A stretch of 61,656 nucleotides of DNA, taken from NCBI RefSeq assembly GCF_002264395.1, contig NZ_NFVA01000040.1, positions 1-61,656 on the forward strand, read 5' to 3'. Both the position numbers and the translations under genes were made by a program. The notes under the pieces are model-generated. The model was given only the letters and a program-made list of their open reading frames with translations. It searched no databases and had not been told where the DNA came from. Below, piece after piece: positions 36,138-45,450 of this stretch; position 1 is the stretch's first letter, and each line of letters opens with the position of its first letter. The DNA is from Paenibacillus sp. VTT E-133291. GTDB taxonomy: Bacteria > Bacillota > Bacilli > Paenibacillales > Paenibacillaceae.

Positions 36138-36203
36138 GTCGGAAATTTCTTATGTGTGTCCCTCCATTTTTGACAAACTTTCTCAAATCTCCGGTTATAT
36201 AAT
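36138..36203 (+). promoter_or_regulatory. spoIIE promoter, widely spaced, with 0A-like boxes
   Basis: TTGACA (36170-36175) and TATAAT (36198-36203) are 22 bases apart, too far for a normal sigma-A promoter but like the Spo0A-activated spoIIG/spoIIE promoters. TGTCGGA (36138-36144) and TGACAAA, which overlaps the -35, each differ from the 0A box core by one base. Confidence 0.65.
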
Positions 36204-36239
36204 GAGTAGCATAAATTCTTAAACGGGTGGTGTAGGGGA

Positions 36240-38747
36240 ATGAGTAAAAGCAATGTGGTAAATTTGCCAGAGTGGACAAGAGTGGGAAGTGAAGATAAGA
36301 AACAAAGACAAGCCTTACGTACGCGCATTACAGCTTGGGTTCAGAAACAGCGGTATATGCAGCTTATAGCCGCGAAGAAATGGATGGTTTTGCTCAGTTT
36401 CATGGGATTTTTGCTGGGTAGAGCCATGATCTTGGACGAGCTATCCCCTTTTGCTGTCGCATATTTCGCCGTCATTGTGTTTATGCGTCGTGACTCCATT
36501 TTACCTGTGGCTGCAGCGATTATAGCTGGAAGTCTCTTCACTCCATTCCCCGGAGCTTTAGTTACTACTGCTGAACTGATTATTTTCTATCTAGTCTACA
36601 AAGGGCTGGAAAGTTATGAACGAATAGATTTGTCCTATGCACCACTGATGGTGTTCGTGTCTTCGTTTATGGTTGGTCTGTTCCAGATCGTTATTGGACC
36701 GTCTCTTTCCTGGTATCCGCTTATGATGATAACACTAGATGCTTTATTAGGCTTTGTACTTACACTGGTCTTCATTCAAGCGCTTCCTCTACTAACCTAT
36801 AAGCAAAAGAGTAGAGCGCTCAGGAACGAAGAGGTTCTATGCCTTATTATCTTGCTTGCCTCTGTAATGACTGGTCTTGTGGGTTGGACCCTTAATGGTT
36901 TGTCTTTAGAACATATATTGTCACGATATTTAATTCTACTGTTCGCTATGGCAGGGGGGGCTCCACTTGGTGCGGCTGTCGGGGTTGTGACTGGGTTGAT
37001 TCTCAGTTTGGCGGATATCAGTGCCATCTATCAGATGAGCCTGCTTGCTTTTTCTGGAATGCTAGCGGGAATGATGCAGGGGGGTAGAAAAGGTGCAGTA
37101 TCCATCGGGATGTTGCTAGGATCCACGATCCTTTCCGTCTATTTTACGGGTCCGGGTGATATGATGGCCTCGACATGGGAAACCTGCGTAGCTGTAGTGC
37201 TATTTCTTATAACGCCTAAGGCGATGATATCTGCCATTGCTAAATATGTTCCGGGCACGTCAGATCATAGCCGAACTCAACACGAATATGCGCGAAGGGT
37301 CAGAGATTTAACAGCAGAACGGGTGACGCAATTCTCACAGGTATTCCAGCAGCTGTCGAGCAGCTTTGGGCAGATTCCACGTGCCGGAGAAGTAGGGAAG
37401 TCAGACCGTGAGATGGAGGATTTCATGAGTACGGTGACAGAGGGCGCCTGTGCAGGATGCATTCGGCGTTCCCACTGCTGGGATGCAAAATTCTATCAGA
37501 CGTATAGATACATGACAGATATGATGACTACTGTTGAGGAATGCCCTGATATTACGGCAGCTCAGCTGCCTCCGGAATGGAGCCGGATTTGCGGTAAAAC
37601 TGGCGAAGTGCTTGAAGTCATGAAAGGACAATATGATCTTTACCAACATGATATGCGATGGAAAAGACAAATATACGATAGTCGTCAATTTGTTGCCGAG
37701 CAGTTATCGGGCGTGTCACAGGTTATGGAGGATCTAGCGCGTGAAATAAAACGCGAGGGACAGGCTATGTATCGTCAGGAAGCTCAAATCCGTGAGACAT
37801 TGGAGAAGTTAGGGTTGTCTATTCATAGCATCGAAATCCTAAGTTTAGATCCTGGGCGTGTAGAAATAGAGGTGGTACATGCCTATACTCGTGGTTTTGA
37901 TGAATGCCGTAAAATGATCGCTCCGCTCCTTTCTGACATACTAGATGAGAATATTGCTGTCATGAGCGAGACGGCAGTCCATCCCCGGGAAGGATTGTCG
38001 ATGGTTACCTTCGGTTCAGCCAAAGCCTTTGAGATAAACACAGGAGTGGCCGTTGTTTCTAAAGGCGGAGATATGCTATCTGGCGATAGCTTCAGTACCG
38101 TAGAGCTTGGAAACGGCACCTTTGCTGTATCCATTAGTGATGGAATGGGAAATGGTGAGCGGGCGAGAATGGAGAGTAGTGCCGCCCTCGGCATGTTAGA
38201 AAAGCTACTGCAATCCGGTATGGATGAGAAGCTGGCTGTAAAGTCGGTAAACTCTATTCTCTTATTACGTTCTCCTGACGAGTTTTATGCTACCGTTGAC
38301 ATGGCTTTAATCGATCAGTATTCCGCGCAGACAACTTTTATGAAGATTGCTTCCGCACCGAGCTTTATCCGCAGGGGTAGTGAGGTTATTCCAATAACCT
38401 CTAGCAATCTGCCTATAGGAATCATTAAAGATATCGATGTGGATCTGATCAGCATGCAGCTTCGGGCGGGTGATATTTTGATTATGATGACGGATGGTAT
38501 TTATGATGCGCCTGGATATGCCGTTAATAAGGAGATATGGATGAAACGGTTGATCCAAGAGCTTGAGGGGGATGATCCTCAAGATTTGGCGGATAATCTG
38601 TTAGATAAGGTAATCCGTTATCAGGGCAATGAGATCCATGATGACATGACCATTGTCGTAAGTCGTGTAGATCATTTCCACCCAGAGTGGTCCAGCCTGC
38701 ATATGCCTGGTGTCGGGCGAATGGAGCGTCCGCGTACGGTGAGCTAG
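36240..38747 (+). CDS. spoIIE: Stage II sporulation protein E, PP2C phosphatase
   Basis: An 835-residue membrane phosphatase. About ten spans lie between residues 40 and 335; a cytosolic regulatory and FtsZ-interacting region follows (about 340-590, with a CAGCIRRSHCW segment near 404). The C-terminal PP2C domain has the metal-binding Asp in SISDGMGNGERARMESSAAL near 634 and MTDGIYDAP near 750. SpoIIE dephosphorylates SpoIIAA-P, freeing sigma-F in the forespore, and acts at the polar septum. RBS-like GGGTGGTGTAGGGG precedes the ATG. Confidence 0.96.
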   Translation: MSKSNVVNLPEWTRVGSEDKKQRQALRTRITAWVQKQRYMQLIAAKKWMVLLSFMGFLLGRAMILDELSPFAVAYFAVIVFMRRDSILPVAAAIIAGSLFTPFPGALVTTAELIIFYLVYKGLESYERIDLSYAPLMVFVSSFMVGLFQIVIGPSLSWYPLMMITLDALLGFVLTLVFIQALPLLTYKQKSRALRNEEVLCLIILLASVMTGLVGWTLNGLSLEHILSRYLILLFAMAGGAPLGAAVGVVTGLILSLADISAIYQMSLLAFSGMLAGMMQGGRKGAVSIGMLLGSTILSVYFTGPGDMMASTWETCVAVVLFLITPKAMISAIAKYVPGTSDHSRTQHEYARRVRDLTAERVTQFSQVFQQLSSSFGQIPRAGEVGKSDREMEDFMSTVTEGACAGCIRRSHCWDAKFYQTYRYMTDMMTTVEECPDITAAQLPPEWSRICGKTGEVLEVMKGQYDLYQHDMRWKRQIYDSRQFVAEQLSGVSQVMEDLAREIKREGQAMYRQEAQIRETLEKLGLSIHSIEILSLDPGRVEIEVVHAYTRGFDECRKMIAPLLSDILDENIAVMSETAVHPREGLSMVTFGSAKAFEINTGVAVVSKGGDMLSGDSFSTVELGNGTFAVSISDGMGNGERARMESSAALGMLEKLLQSGMDEKLAVKSVNSILLLRSPDEFYATVDMALIDQYSAQTTFMKIASAPSFIRRGSEVIPITSSNLPIGIIKDIDVDLISMQLRAGDILIMMTDGIYDAPGYAVNKEIWMKRLIQELEGDDPQDLADNLLDKVIRYQGNEIHDDMTIVVSRVDHFHPEWSSLHMPGVGRMERPRTVS

Positions 38748-38785
38748 TTATTTTAGGTTTAGGTTTAGTAGGTTTTAATGTTGGG

Positions 38786-38917
38786 TACGCGCGAAGCGCC
38801 GTATTGCTTGTATGTTTAAGCACGCACGAAGTGTCGTGTTGCCTATATATTTGCAGTGAGCGCAATGCGCCGTGCTGCTATAGGAGGTTTAAGTACGCGC
38901 GAAGCGTCGTGCGTGCT
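38786..38917 (+). repeat. Degenerate tandem repeat, ~36-bp unit
   Basis: Four degenerate units begin at 38786, 38821, 38857 and 38894 (the last partial). Shared core: ACGCGCGAAGCGYCGTRYTG, then a T-rich linker often ending GTTTAAG. Each core can form a small hairpin. It starts about 40 bases after spoIIE and carries no convincing open frame. A stem GGCGAGT/ACTCGCC follows at 38926-38959. Confidence 0.65.
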
Positions 38918-39003
38918 TGGAAGTCGAGGCGAGTCTGTGATGTGTAACTCGCCGGCCTCTACTATTTACGTTTCAAAGGTTCGCTGACTTTGGAGCGTAA
39001 TTT

Positions 39004-39202
39004 TTTAGATCTAAACTGTTTACTAGTGAAGGTACGGAACGGAGAGAAAGTTTGGAGCTGTAGAAGCGGAGCGTTCGCCTTTATTATTTGATTTCAACCG
39101 CAGAGGGCGGTTTTAATAGAGAAATCAAATAATAACAGCGATCGAAAGCCCAAACATTTCTCGCAGTTCCCCTATTCACTAACCCCTCTATTTTGATCTA
39201 AA
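39004..39202. repeat. ~200-bp nested palindrome
   Basis: Arms match from TTTAGATC (39004) to GATCTAAA (39202), through TAGTGAA/TTCACTA, then GGAAC/GTTCC, and GAAAGTTTGG against CCAAACATTTC. The centre is a perfect 15-bp pair, TTATTATTTGATTTC and its complement (39081-39095, 39121-39135), around CCGC/GCGG. No protein is encoded. It fills most of the 542-base gap between spoIIE and the VWA gene. Confidence 0.75.
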
Positions 39203-39289
39203 TTTCCCCACTTAATATCGACCGTTTGAAATCTCTCATTTCTGGATATGCTAGAAACAGAGGTTCAAACAAAGGGGGAGTTGAGGGTT

Positions 39290-40036
39290 ATGAAGCAAAT
39301 TATGCTCATTACTGACGGTTGTTCGAATGTAGGAGAAAGTCCGGTGTTGGCAGCGGCGCATGCCCTGCAGGAGGGAATCACCGTAAATGTGGTTGGTGTA
39401 GTTGATTATGGTACGATCGGCGAACTCGGAAGCCGGGAGATTGCCGACATTGCCAAGGCCGGGGGAGGCCTTAGCCGGATAGTCGGAACGCCACAACTGG
39501 CGCAGACGATTCAAATGATGACACGCAAGACCGTGGTTCAGACGATCCAGCAGGCGGTTAATAAAGAGGTAAAAAAGATACTAGGCGATGGCTCACTGGA
39601 TCAGTTACCTCCTGTTCAACGTTCACAGGTTGTTACAGTTGTAGATGAACTGACAGAAACAACACCGCTGCGCATTGCACTTCTTATCGATGCCAGTGCT
39701 AGTATGAAACCTAAATTGGGTGCCGTGGAAGATGCTATCCGCGATTTGGCGCTAAGTTTGGAAGCACGGGAAGGTAAAAGTGAGATCGCTGTGTTCCATT
39801 ATCCTGGAAATAACAGCAGTGAAGATGCCAAGCTTGATCTAGATTGGACCCATGACATGTCAGGTATTCGTACTTTATTCTCTAAATTACACATGAGAGG
39901 CGCGACACCGACGGGTCCAGCTATTTTCAAGGTGCTTGAACATTATCGTTATGATACACTGGATGAACATCGTGGACGCCGACTAAGTGATGACCACGAC
40001 GAAAGAGAAGGGATGATTGGTGGGTATGTCGTCTAA
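39290..40036 (+). CDS. yabS: VWA-domain protein YabS
   Basis: A 248-residue protein with a von Willebrand A fold. A complete metal-site motif DASASMKP lies near residue 137; the N-terminal half (MLITDGCSNVGESPVLAAAH) resembles a second, degenerate VWA. It has no signal peptide. Its function in B. subtilis is not settled; it always travels with the kinase YabT. The frame opens at 39248, but GGGGGAG stands before the ATG at 39290. It overlaps the kinase gene by about 20 bases. Confidence 0.87.
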   Translation: MKQIMLITDGCSNVGESPVLAAAHALQEGITVNVVGVVDYGTIGELGSREIADIAKAGGGLSRIVGTPQLAQTIQMMTRKTVVQTIQQAVNKEVKKILGDGSLDQLPPVQRSQVVTVVDELTETTPLRIALLIDASASMKPKLGAVEDAIRDLALSLEAREGKSEIAVFHYPGNNSSEDAKLDLDWTHDMSGIRTLFSKLHMRGATPTGPAIFKVLEHYRYDTLDEHRGRRLSDDHDEREGMIGGYVV

Positions 40037-40964
40037 TCCGTCCTATCCTACTGGTACCTTAATTAACGGCAAATGGCGGGGTAACCGTTATGTCGTTGAA
40101 CGGATGCTGGGAAGGGGCGCGAACGGAACCGTATATCTTGTGCAAAGAGAAGGCAGACGGGAAAGGTACGCGCTAAAAATCGGATACGATACACTTGAAC
40201 TTCAATCGGAGATCAATGTACTAACCTCGCTGCAATCACGGCGAAAACGGAATGAACATCGTGCACGTCGTGAGAATCCATTGTCTTCTTATTTTTTGGA
40301 AGCGGATGATTTTGCGAACGGGGATAATGTCCCCTTCTATGTAATGAGGTATGTTGAAGGCAAACCTCTGCATCATTTTTTATCGAAAAACGGTCCCGAC
40401 TGGTTAGGCCTGGTTGGGCTTGGTCTGCTTGATAAGCTGCGCACACTGCATGAATGCGGTTTTGTGTTCGGGGATTTGAAGCCGGAGAACGTCATGGTAT
40501 CAAAGTATGGCGAAGTGGAGCTGATCGACTTTGGGGGTACAAGTCCTATGGGTCGCAGTGTGAAGCAGTTTACTGAATGGCATGACCGTGGCTTTTGGAA
40601 CGCAGGCAGCCGTACGAGTGATGAGGGTTATGATCTATTCGCTTTTGCAGTACTGTGCCTCCGTCTTTTGAATGAAGAGGGGCTCAAGAAAGCTGCGCTA
40701 CAGCTGCCGCAGACAAGAAGTGTAGATGAGCTGTTTAAGCTGGCTAGAAATCTACCCGACAAGAAACTATCCTCTTGGATTTGTTTGGCGTTAAAAGGAG
40801 GTTTCTCCGGTTCCGCAGATGCTACAGAGCTCTGGCGAAACCATATTTACAATTCGCGTAGAAAGCGTCCTGATAGTATGGACACACCTCGCTGGCTCAA
40901 AAATGCTTTTGGGTTATCCTTGTTCGTACTTGCCTTTACAATTTATTGGGTATTTCGGTTTTGA
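40017..40964 (+). CDS. yabT: Membrane-anchored Ser/Thr kinase YabT
   Basis: A 315-residue Hanks-type kinase with GRGANGTVY (Gly-rich loop near 32), ALKIG (ATP Lys near 55), FGDLKPENVM (catalytic loop near 152, with FGD in place of the usual HRD; the Asp is kept) and IDFGG (DFG near 172). One C-terminal span (FGLSLFVLAFTIYWVFRF) anchors it. YabT in B. subtilis is DNA-activated and phosphorylates RecA during spore development. Start codons at 40017 (TTG), 40020 (GTG) and 40026 (ATG) are all possible. Confidence 0.88.
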   Translation: MVGMSSNPSYPTGTLINGKWRGNRYVVERMLGRGANGTVYLVQREGRRERYALKIGYDTLELQSEINVLTSLQSRRKRNEHRARRENPLSSYFLEADDFANGDNVPFYVMRYVEGKPLHHFLSKNGPDWLGLVGLGLLDKLRTLHECGFVFGDLKPENVMVSKYGEVELIDFGGTSPMGRSVKQFTEWHDRGFWNAGSRTSDEGYDLFAFAVLCLRLLNEEGLKKAALQLPQTRSVDELFKLARNLPDKKLSSWICLALKGGFSGSADATELWRNHIYNSRRKRPDSMDTPRWLKNAFGLSLFVLAFTIYWVFRF

Positions 40965-40999
40965 ACTTATACATATAGTAGAGAGAAGGGGGGCCGCAT

Positions 41000-42442
41000 A
41001 TGGAGCAAATGAATGGACTGGTGGAGTCAGTATTGGAGTCAGCAGCCGAGCACGAGCTGTGGGCGCCCCATGACACCATTGTAGTCGCAGTTTCCGGCGG
41101 CCCGGATTCTGTGGCTCTTTTGCATGTTTTGCATGAAATAGCTTTAAACGTTATGCCACTTACCCTAATATGCGCTCATGTGAATCACGGATTTAGACCG
41201 GAGTCTAAGGAAGAGGCAGAGCTAGTACGTGGTATGGCTCAACAATTGGGACTGCCCTTTGAGTTGGCCGAATTTGATATTCCTTCTTTGGTCAAAGAGA
41301 GTGGACTCGGTCCTGAGGGGACAGCACGCGAGAAACGATACGAATTTCTGATTGATACCGCACACCGTTATGGGGCACGCTCCGTTGCTCTGGCTCATCA
41401 TGCGGATGATCAGGCAGAAACAGTGATTATGCGTCTATTGCGAGGAAGCGGTTTATCGGGGCTGTCGGGTATCAAGTGGAAAAGAACAGAAAAAAAGGTG
41501 GAACTCATTCGTCCATTCCTACGTATTAACAAAACGGCTCTTCTTGGGTTATGTCAGAATGAAGGTTTCACCTATGCCGAGGATGCGACTAATCTGCTGA
41601 CCAAATACAAGCGGAATGCTGTTCGATTGGAGGTTCTTCCTTTTCTGGAAAGGTATAGCAGCAGAGTGAGGCAGTCACTTGTGCAGCTTGCGGAAATTGC
41701 AGGAGCTGAGGATGAATATATGGAGGCATCTGCGGTAAAATGCTTTGAGGAGCTGGTTTCGGAAGGGGAAGGGAAATATACCTTTAACAGAGCTTCATTT
41801 GCGGCCACACCCTCCGCTTTACAACGGCGTTTGATTAAACTAATATTAAATTATCTGTCGGCGGATCTATCTGCCCTTGATTTCTCCAAGATTGAATCTG
41901 TACGTCGGGGAACGCTGCAGAGCTATCCCACCACCTGGAGTTTGGATTTAGGTGGAGGCCTGACTTGTGTGCGGCAATACGATATCATCTTGTTCTCGTC
42001 CAAGCCCGCGCAGCAACAGGCAAGCTATACATATCGTCTGTTTTTACCGGACTCCGAGCTTAAGCTGGAGGAAATAGGTAAGGTGATGTCGATGGCGGTG
42101 CTGGAGAGAGAAAACTTTTTTGTACAGGGGGAGGATTATGGGAAGATGTCGGCTTGGTTTGACCGTGATGAACTGGTCTTTCCACTAACGATTCGTTCCC
42201 GATTGCCTGGAGATACCATAAGAGTCATGGGATTAAACGGAAGCAAAAAGGTAAAAGATATTTATATTGATGATAAAATACCTGCTGCTGAACGCTCAAT
42301 GATCCCCCTCGTTTGTGATGGTTTGGGCAATATCGTCTGGATTCCGGGCGTAAGACGCTCGATGCATGCCGCAGTAGGGCGGCAAACGACCTCGATACTT
42401 CTATTGTCTCTAGCAGAGCTGGATGACCGTGAAGAAACGTAA
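41000..42442 (+). CDS. tilS: tRNA(Ile)-lysidine synthetase
   Basis: A 480-residue TilS that modifies C34 of the tRNA reading AUA. The PP-loop SGGPDSVALLHVL lies near residue 32; AHHADDQAETVIMRLLRGSG lies near 132. The C-terminal substrate domain contains RLPGDTIRVMG near 405. AAGGGGGGCC lies before the ATG. tilS-hpt-ftsH is a very conserved run; in B. subtilis TilS and Hpt also contact each other and activate ftsH. Confidence 0.95.
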   Translation: MEQMNGLVESVLESAAEHELWAPHDTIVVAVSGGPDSVALLHVLHEIALNVMPLTLICAHVNHGFRPESKEEAELVRGMAQQLGLPFELAEFDIPSLVKESGLGPEGTAREKRYEFLIDTAHRYGARSVALAHHADDQAETVIMRLLRGSGLSGLSGIKWKRTEKKVELIRPFLRINKTALLGLCQNEGFTYAEDATNLLTKYKRNAVRLEVLPFLERYSSRVRQSLVQLAEIAGAEDEYMEASAVKCFEELVSEGEGKYTFNRASFAATPSALQRRLIKLILNYLSADLSALDFSKIESVRRGTLQSYPTTWSLDLGGGLTCVRQYDIILFSSKPAQQQASYTYRLFLPDSELKLEEIGKVMSMAVLERENFFVQGEDYGKMSAWFDRDELVFPLTIRSRLPGDTIRVMGLNGSKKVKDIYIDDKIPAAERSMIPLVCDGLGNIVWIPGVRRSMHAAVGRQTTSILLLSLAELDDREET

Positions 42443-42488
42443 TGGTCGATGTAAGTCTTTCATAGTATAACTTAGGAGGTTTCGCAAG

Positions 42489-43028
42489 TTGCAAAATGAT
42501 ATTCAAGAAGTCTTGATCACCGAAGAGGAACTTCAGCAGAAAATTAAGGAGCTCGGCCAAAAACTGAGCGAAGAATACGCAGGACGTACCCCTTTAGTCA
42601 TTTGTGTACTAAAAGGCGCGTTTATATTTATGGCAGATCTGGTTAAAGCCATTACAGTACCTGTTGAGATGGATTTCATGGCAGTTTCTAGCTATGGAGC
42701 TTCCACCAAGTCCTCTGGTGTTGTCAAAATTATTAAGGATTTAGATGTATCGGTAGAAGGCCGTGATATCTTGATCGTTGAAGATATTATTGACAGTGGC
42801 CTTACGCTCAGCTATTTGATTGAGCTGCTCCGCAACCGCAATGCTGCTTCTATCAATGTGGTTACCTTGTTTGATAAGCCCTCAGGTCGTACGGTTAATC
42901 TGGAAGCCAGCTATACAGGCTTCGTGTTGCCAGACGAATTTGTAGTAGGCTACGGATTGGATTATGCCGAGCGGTATCGGAACCTCCCATATGTTGGAGT
43001 ACTGAAGCCTGAGATTTATTCCAATTGA
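42489..43028 (+). CDS. hpt: Hypoxanthine phosphoribosyltransferase
   Basis: A 179-residue purine-salvage enzyme. The PRPP-binding loop [16 protein letters not shown] lies near residue 95; [12 protein letters not shown] lies near 39, and [20 protein letters not shown] near 150. The start is TTG, with AGGAGG 9-10 bases upstream; the next ATG is out of frame. The length equals that of B. subtilis Hpt. Confidence 0.95.
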   Translation: MQNDIQEVLITEEELQQKIKELGQKLSEEYAGRTPLVICVLKGAFIFMADLVKAITVPVEMDFMAVSSYGASTKSSGVVKIIKDLDVSVEGRDILIVEDIIDSGLTLSYLIELLRNRNAASINVVTLFDKPSGRTVNLEASYTGFVLPDEFVVGYGLDYAERYRNLPYVGVLKPEIYSN

Positions 43029-43136
43029 ACTATTGATTGCCTTGATCTACGGATCGGGCACCCTTGGCTTCCTTTATTTGAGGTGTCCCAAGAGGCTATG
43101 GTACAATAACTTGAGTGTTGCGAGAGGAGGTAGGGG

Positions 43137-45191
43137 ATGAATCGGTTCATCCGGAATTCTGGTTTTTATTTGATTTTATTTTTAGTCGTGGTGGGTATTG
43201 TCCAGTTTGTGAGCAATGGAAATGAAGCCGCCGATTTCCCTAGATACGACGAGTTACGGCAGGAGATCAAGAGCAACAATGTGAAGGATTTGACGGTTCA
43301 GTTTGAGGGTAATGCCTTTTTAGTTACAGGCGAATATAGAGAGTTGCCTGCCGATACTAAATCGAAGAGCTTCTCCACATATATTCCTCCAACAGATGCT
43401 GCTATTAATGAGCTGATTCAAGCCAGTGATGTTAATGGGATTGAATTAACTCAGAAGAAAATGGAAGGTACCAGCATTTGGCTGACATTCCTTTCTTCTA
43501 TTATCCCGCTAGTCATTATGTTCATCTTGTTCTTCTTCCTGTTTAACCAGGCGCAAGGTGGCGGCGGTAAAGTCATGAATTTCGGCAAGAGCAAGGCTCG
43601 GTTATATAATGAAGAGAAGAAGAAAATTAGCTTTGAGGATGTTGCAGGGGCAGACGAAGAGAAGCAAGAGCTTGTCGAAGTTGTTGAGTTCCTGAAAGAT
43701 CCACGCAAATTCGCAGCTGTCGGTGCACGTATTCCTAAGGGTGTATTGCTTGTAGGTCCTCCGGGAACAGGTAAAACATTGCTTGCACGTGCAGTAGCAG
43801 GTGAAGCTGGTGTTCCTTTCTTCAGTATTTCCGGTTCTGACTTCGTGGAAATGTTCGTGGGTGTCGGTGCTTCTCGGGTACGTGATTTGTTCGAGAATGC
43901 CAAGAAGAATGCTCCATGTATTATCTTCATTGATGAAATTGATGCTGTGGGTCGTCAACGTGGCGCCGGACTTGGTGGCGGACATGACGAACGCGAACAG
44001 ACACTTAACCAATTGCTGGTTGAGATGGATGGATTCGGTGGTAACGAAGGCATTATTATTGTTGCGGCAACTAACCGCGCTGATATACTTGATCCTGCAT
44101 TGCTACGTCCAGGACGTTTTGACCGTCAAATTACGGTTGACCGCCCTGACGTAAAAGGCCGTGAAGCTGTACTTAAGGTTCACGCTCGTAACAAGCCTCT
44201 TACGAAAGATGTAAGACTGGATGTTGTTGCAAAACGTACAACTGGATTCACTGGTGCGGATCTGGAGAACCTGCTAAATGAGGCGGCGTTGCTAGCTGCG
44301 CGTCGTAACCGTAAGGATATTTCCATGATTGAAGTCGATGAAGCCATCGACCGTGTTATCGTAGGTACTGAGAAACGCAGTCGTGTTATCAGTGACCGCG
44401 AGAAACGTATTGTGGCTTATCATGAAGCAGGTCATACTATAGCTGGTTACTTCCTAGAGCATGCCGATATGGTGCATAAAGTTACTATTATCCCACGCGG
44501 ACGTGCAGGCGGATATGTTATCATGCTTCCGAAGGAAGATCGGATGATCGTTACGAAGCAGGAGCTTTTGGATAAGGTTACTGGATTACTTGGTGGACGT
44601 GTTGCCGAAGAATTGTTTATTGGCGAGATCGGTACGGGTGCATACAGTGACTTCCAACAGGCTACGCGCATCGTGCGTGCCATGATTATGGAGTACGGTA
44701 TGAGCGATAAGCTTGGACCTATGCAGTTCGGATCTTCTCAAGGTCAAGTATTCTTGGGTCGTGATATTGGGCATGAGCAGAATTATAGTGATTCCATTGC
44801 TTATGAGATTGATCAAGAAATGCAGAACTTTATTACTTCGAGCTACGAGCGTTGTAAAGAGCTATTGCTCAAACACTCTAAAGAAATGCACTTGATTGCC
44901 AATACCTTACTTGAGAAGGAAACACTTGAGCTTGATCAGATCAAAGAACTGATTGAACAAGGCTTCCTTTCCGAAGATGGTAAAGCTAAGGATGGTGAAG
45001 GTGTTGCACTTGAAGTTGGTGAACCAGTCATTGATAATATCGGTGATGTGAAAGTTCGCATTCAAGGCAAACCTGAGGATGCACAGTCCACAATCCCCGA
45101 TCTATCGAAGGATATCCCGAATAACCCTGATTCTGAGGGTAATGATGATTCCGACGATAACAACAAAGGTGGCGGCACTAGCCTTACCTAA
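43137..45191 (+). CDS. ftsH: ATP-dependent membrane zinc protease FtsH
   Basis: A 684-residue AAA+ protease. Two spans ([16 protein letters not shown] near 9 and [18 protein letters not shown] near 122) flank an outside loop. Walker A is GPPGTGKT at 207-214; the Walker B stretch reads [15 protein letters not shown] near 262. Zinc site HEAGH begins at 428. The end is an acidic, disordered Asp/Asn tail. It degrades misfolded and regulatory membrane proteins and is needed for sporulation. GAGGAGG precedes the ATG. Confidence 0.97.
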   Translation: MNRFIRNSGFYLILFLVVVGIVQFVSNGNEAADFPRYDELRQEIKSNNVKDLTVQFEGNAFLVTGEYRELPADTKSKSFSTYIPPTDAAINELIQASDVNGIELTQKKMEGTSIWLTFLSSIIPLVIMFILFFFLFNQAQGGGGKVMNFGKSKARLYNEEKKKISFEDVAGADEEKQELVEVVEFLKDPRKFAAVGARIPKGVLLVGPPGTGKTLLARAVAGEAGVPFFSISGSDFVEMFVGVGASRVRDLFENAKKNAPCIIFIDEIDAVGRQRGAGLGGGHDEREQTLNQLLVEMDGFGGNEGIIIVAATNRADILDPALLRPGRFDRQITVDRPDVKGREAVLKVHARNKPLTKDVRLDVVAKRTTGFTGADLENLLNEAALLAARRNRKDISMIEVDEAIDRVIVGTEKRSRVISDREKRIVAYHEAGHTIAGYFLEHADMVHKVTIIPRGRAGGYVIMLPKEDRMIVTKQELLDKVTGLLGGRVAEELFIGEIGTGAYSDFQQATRIVRAMIMEYGMSDKLGPMQFGSSQGQVFLGRDIGHEQNYSDSIAYEIDQEMQNFITSSYERCKELLLKHSKEMHLIANTLLEKETLELDQIKELIEQGFLSEDGKAKDGEGVALEVGEPVIDNIGDVKVRIQGKPEDAQSTIPDLSKDIPNNPDSEGNDDSDDNNKGGGTSLT

Positions 45192-45221
45192 ATGGTCTCA
45201 CGATTCATATGATGTAAATTT

Positions 45222-45255
45222 ATCCGGAGAACGTAACTGTTCTCCGGATTTTTTA
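45222..45255 (+). terminator. Terminator after ftsH
   Basis: ATCCGGAGAAC and GTTCTCCGGAT form a perfect 11-bp stem with a 6-base loop, followed by six T. Confidence 0.9.
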
Positions 45256-45301
45256 TTTTAATTTTTAAGGGATTTTGAGCCTTAAAGCCTGTCCAGTTAC
45301 A

Positions 45302-45330
45302 TTGACAGAGACTGGAACGTTGTGTACATT
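45302..45330 (+). promoter_or_regulatory. Possible promoter of the nad operon
   Basis: TTGACA (45302-45307), 17-bp spacer and TACATT (45325-45330; 4 of 6) lie between the ftsH terminator and nadA. No clear NiaR-type operator is recognised. Confidence 0.45.
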
Positions 45331-45450
45331 AGTGATTAATATTACTTACTATTCATATCAGTATGTTCATTTTTTCACCATGATGGCTCATGCCATTTGA
45401 TAACATCGCGCCGGCTTAAAGCCGCGAAGATTTAAGGGGGAGAACAATCG

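Noticed and set aside
38786..38917. CRISPR array
   Set aside because: Units run head to tail without unique spacers, are degenerate, and no cas genes are present.
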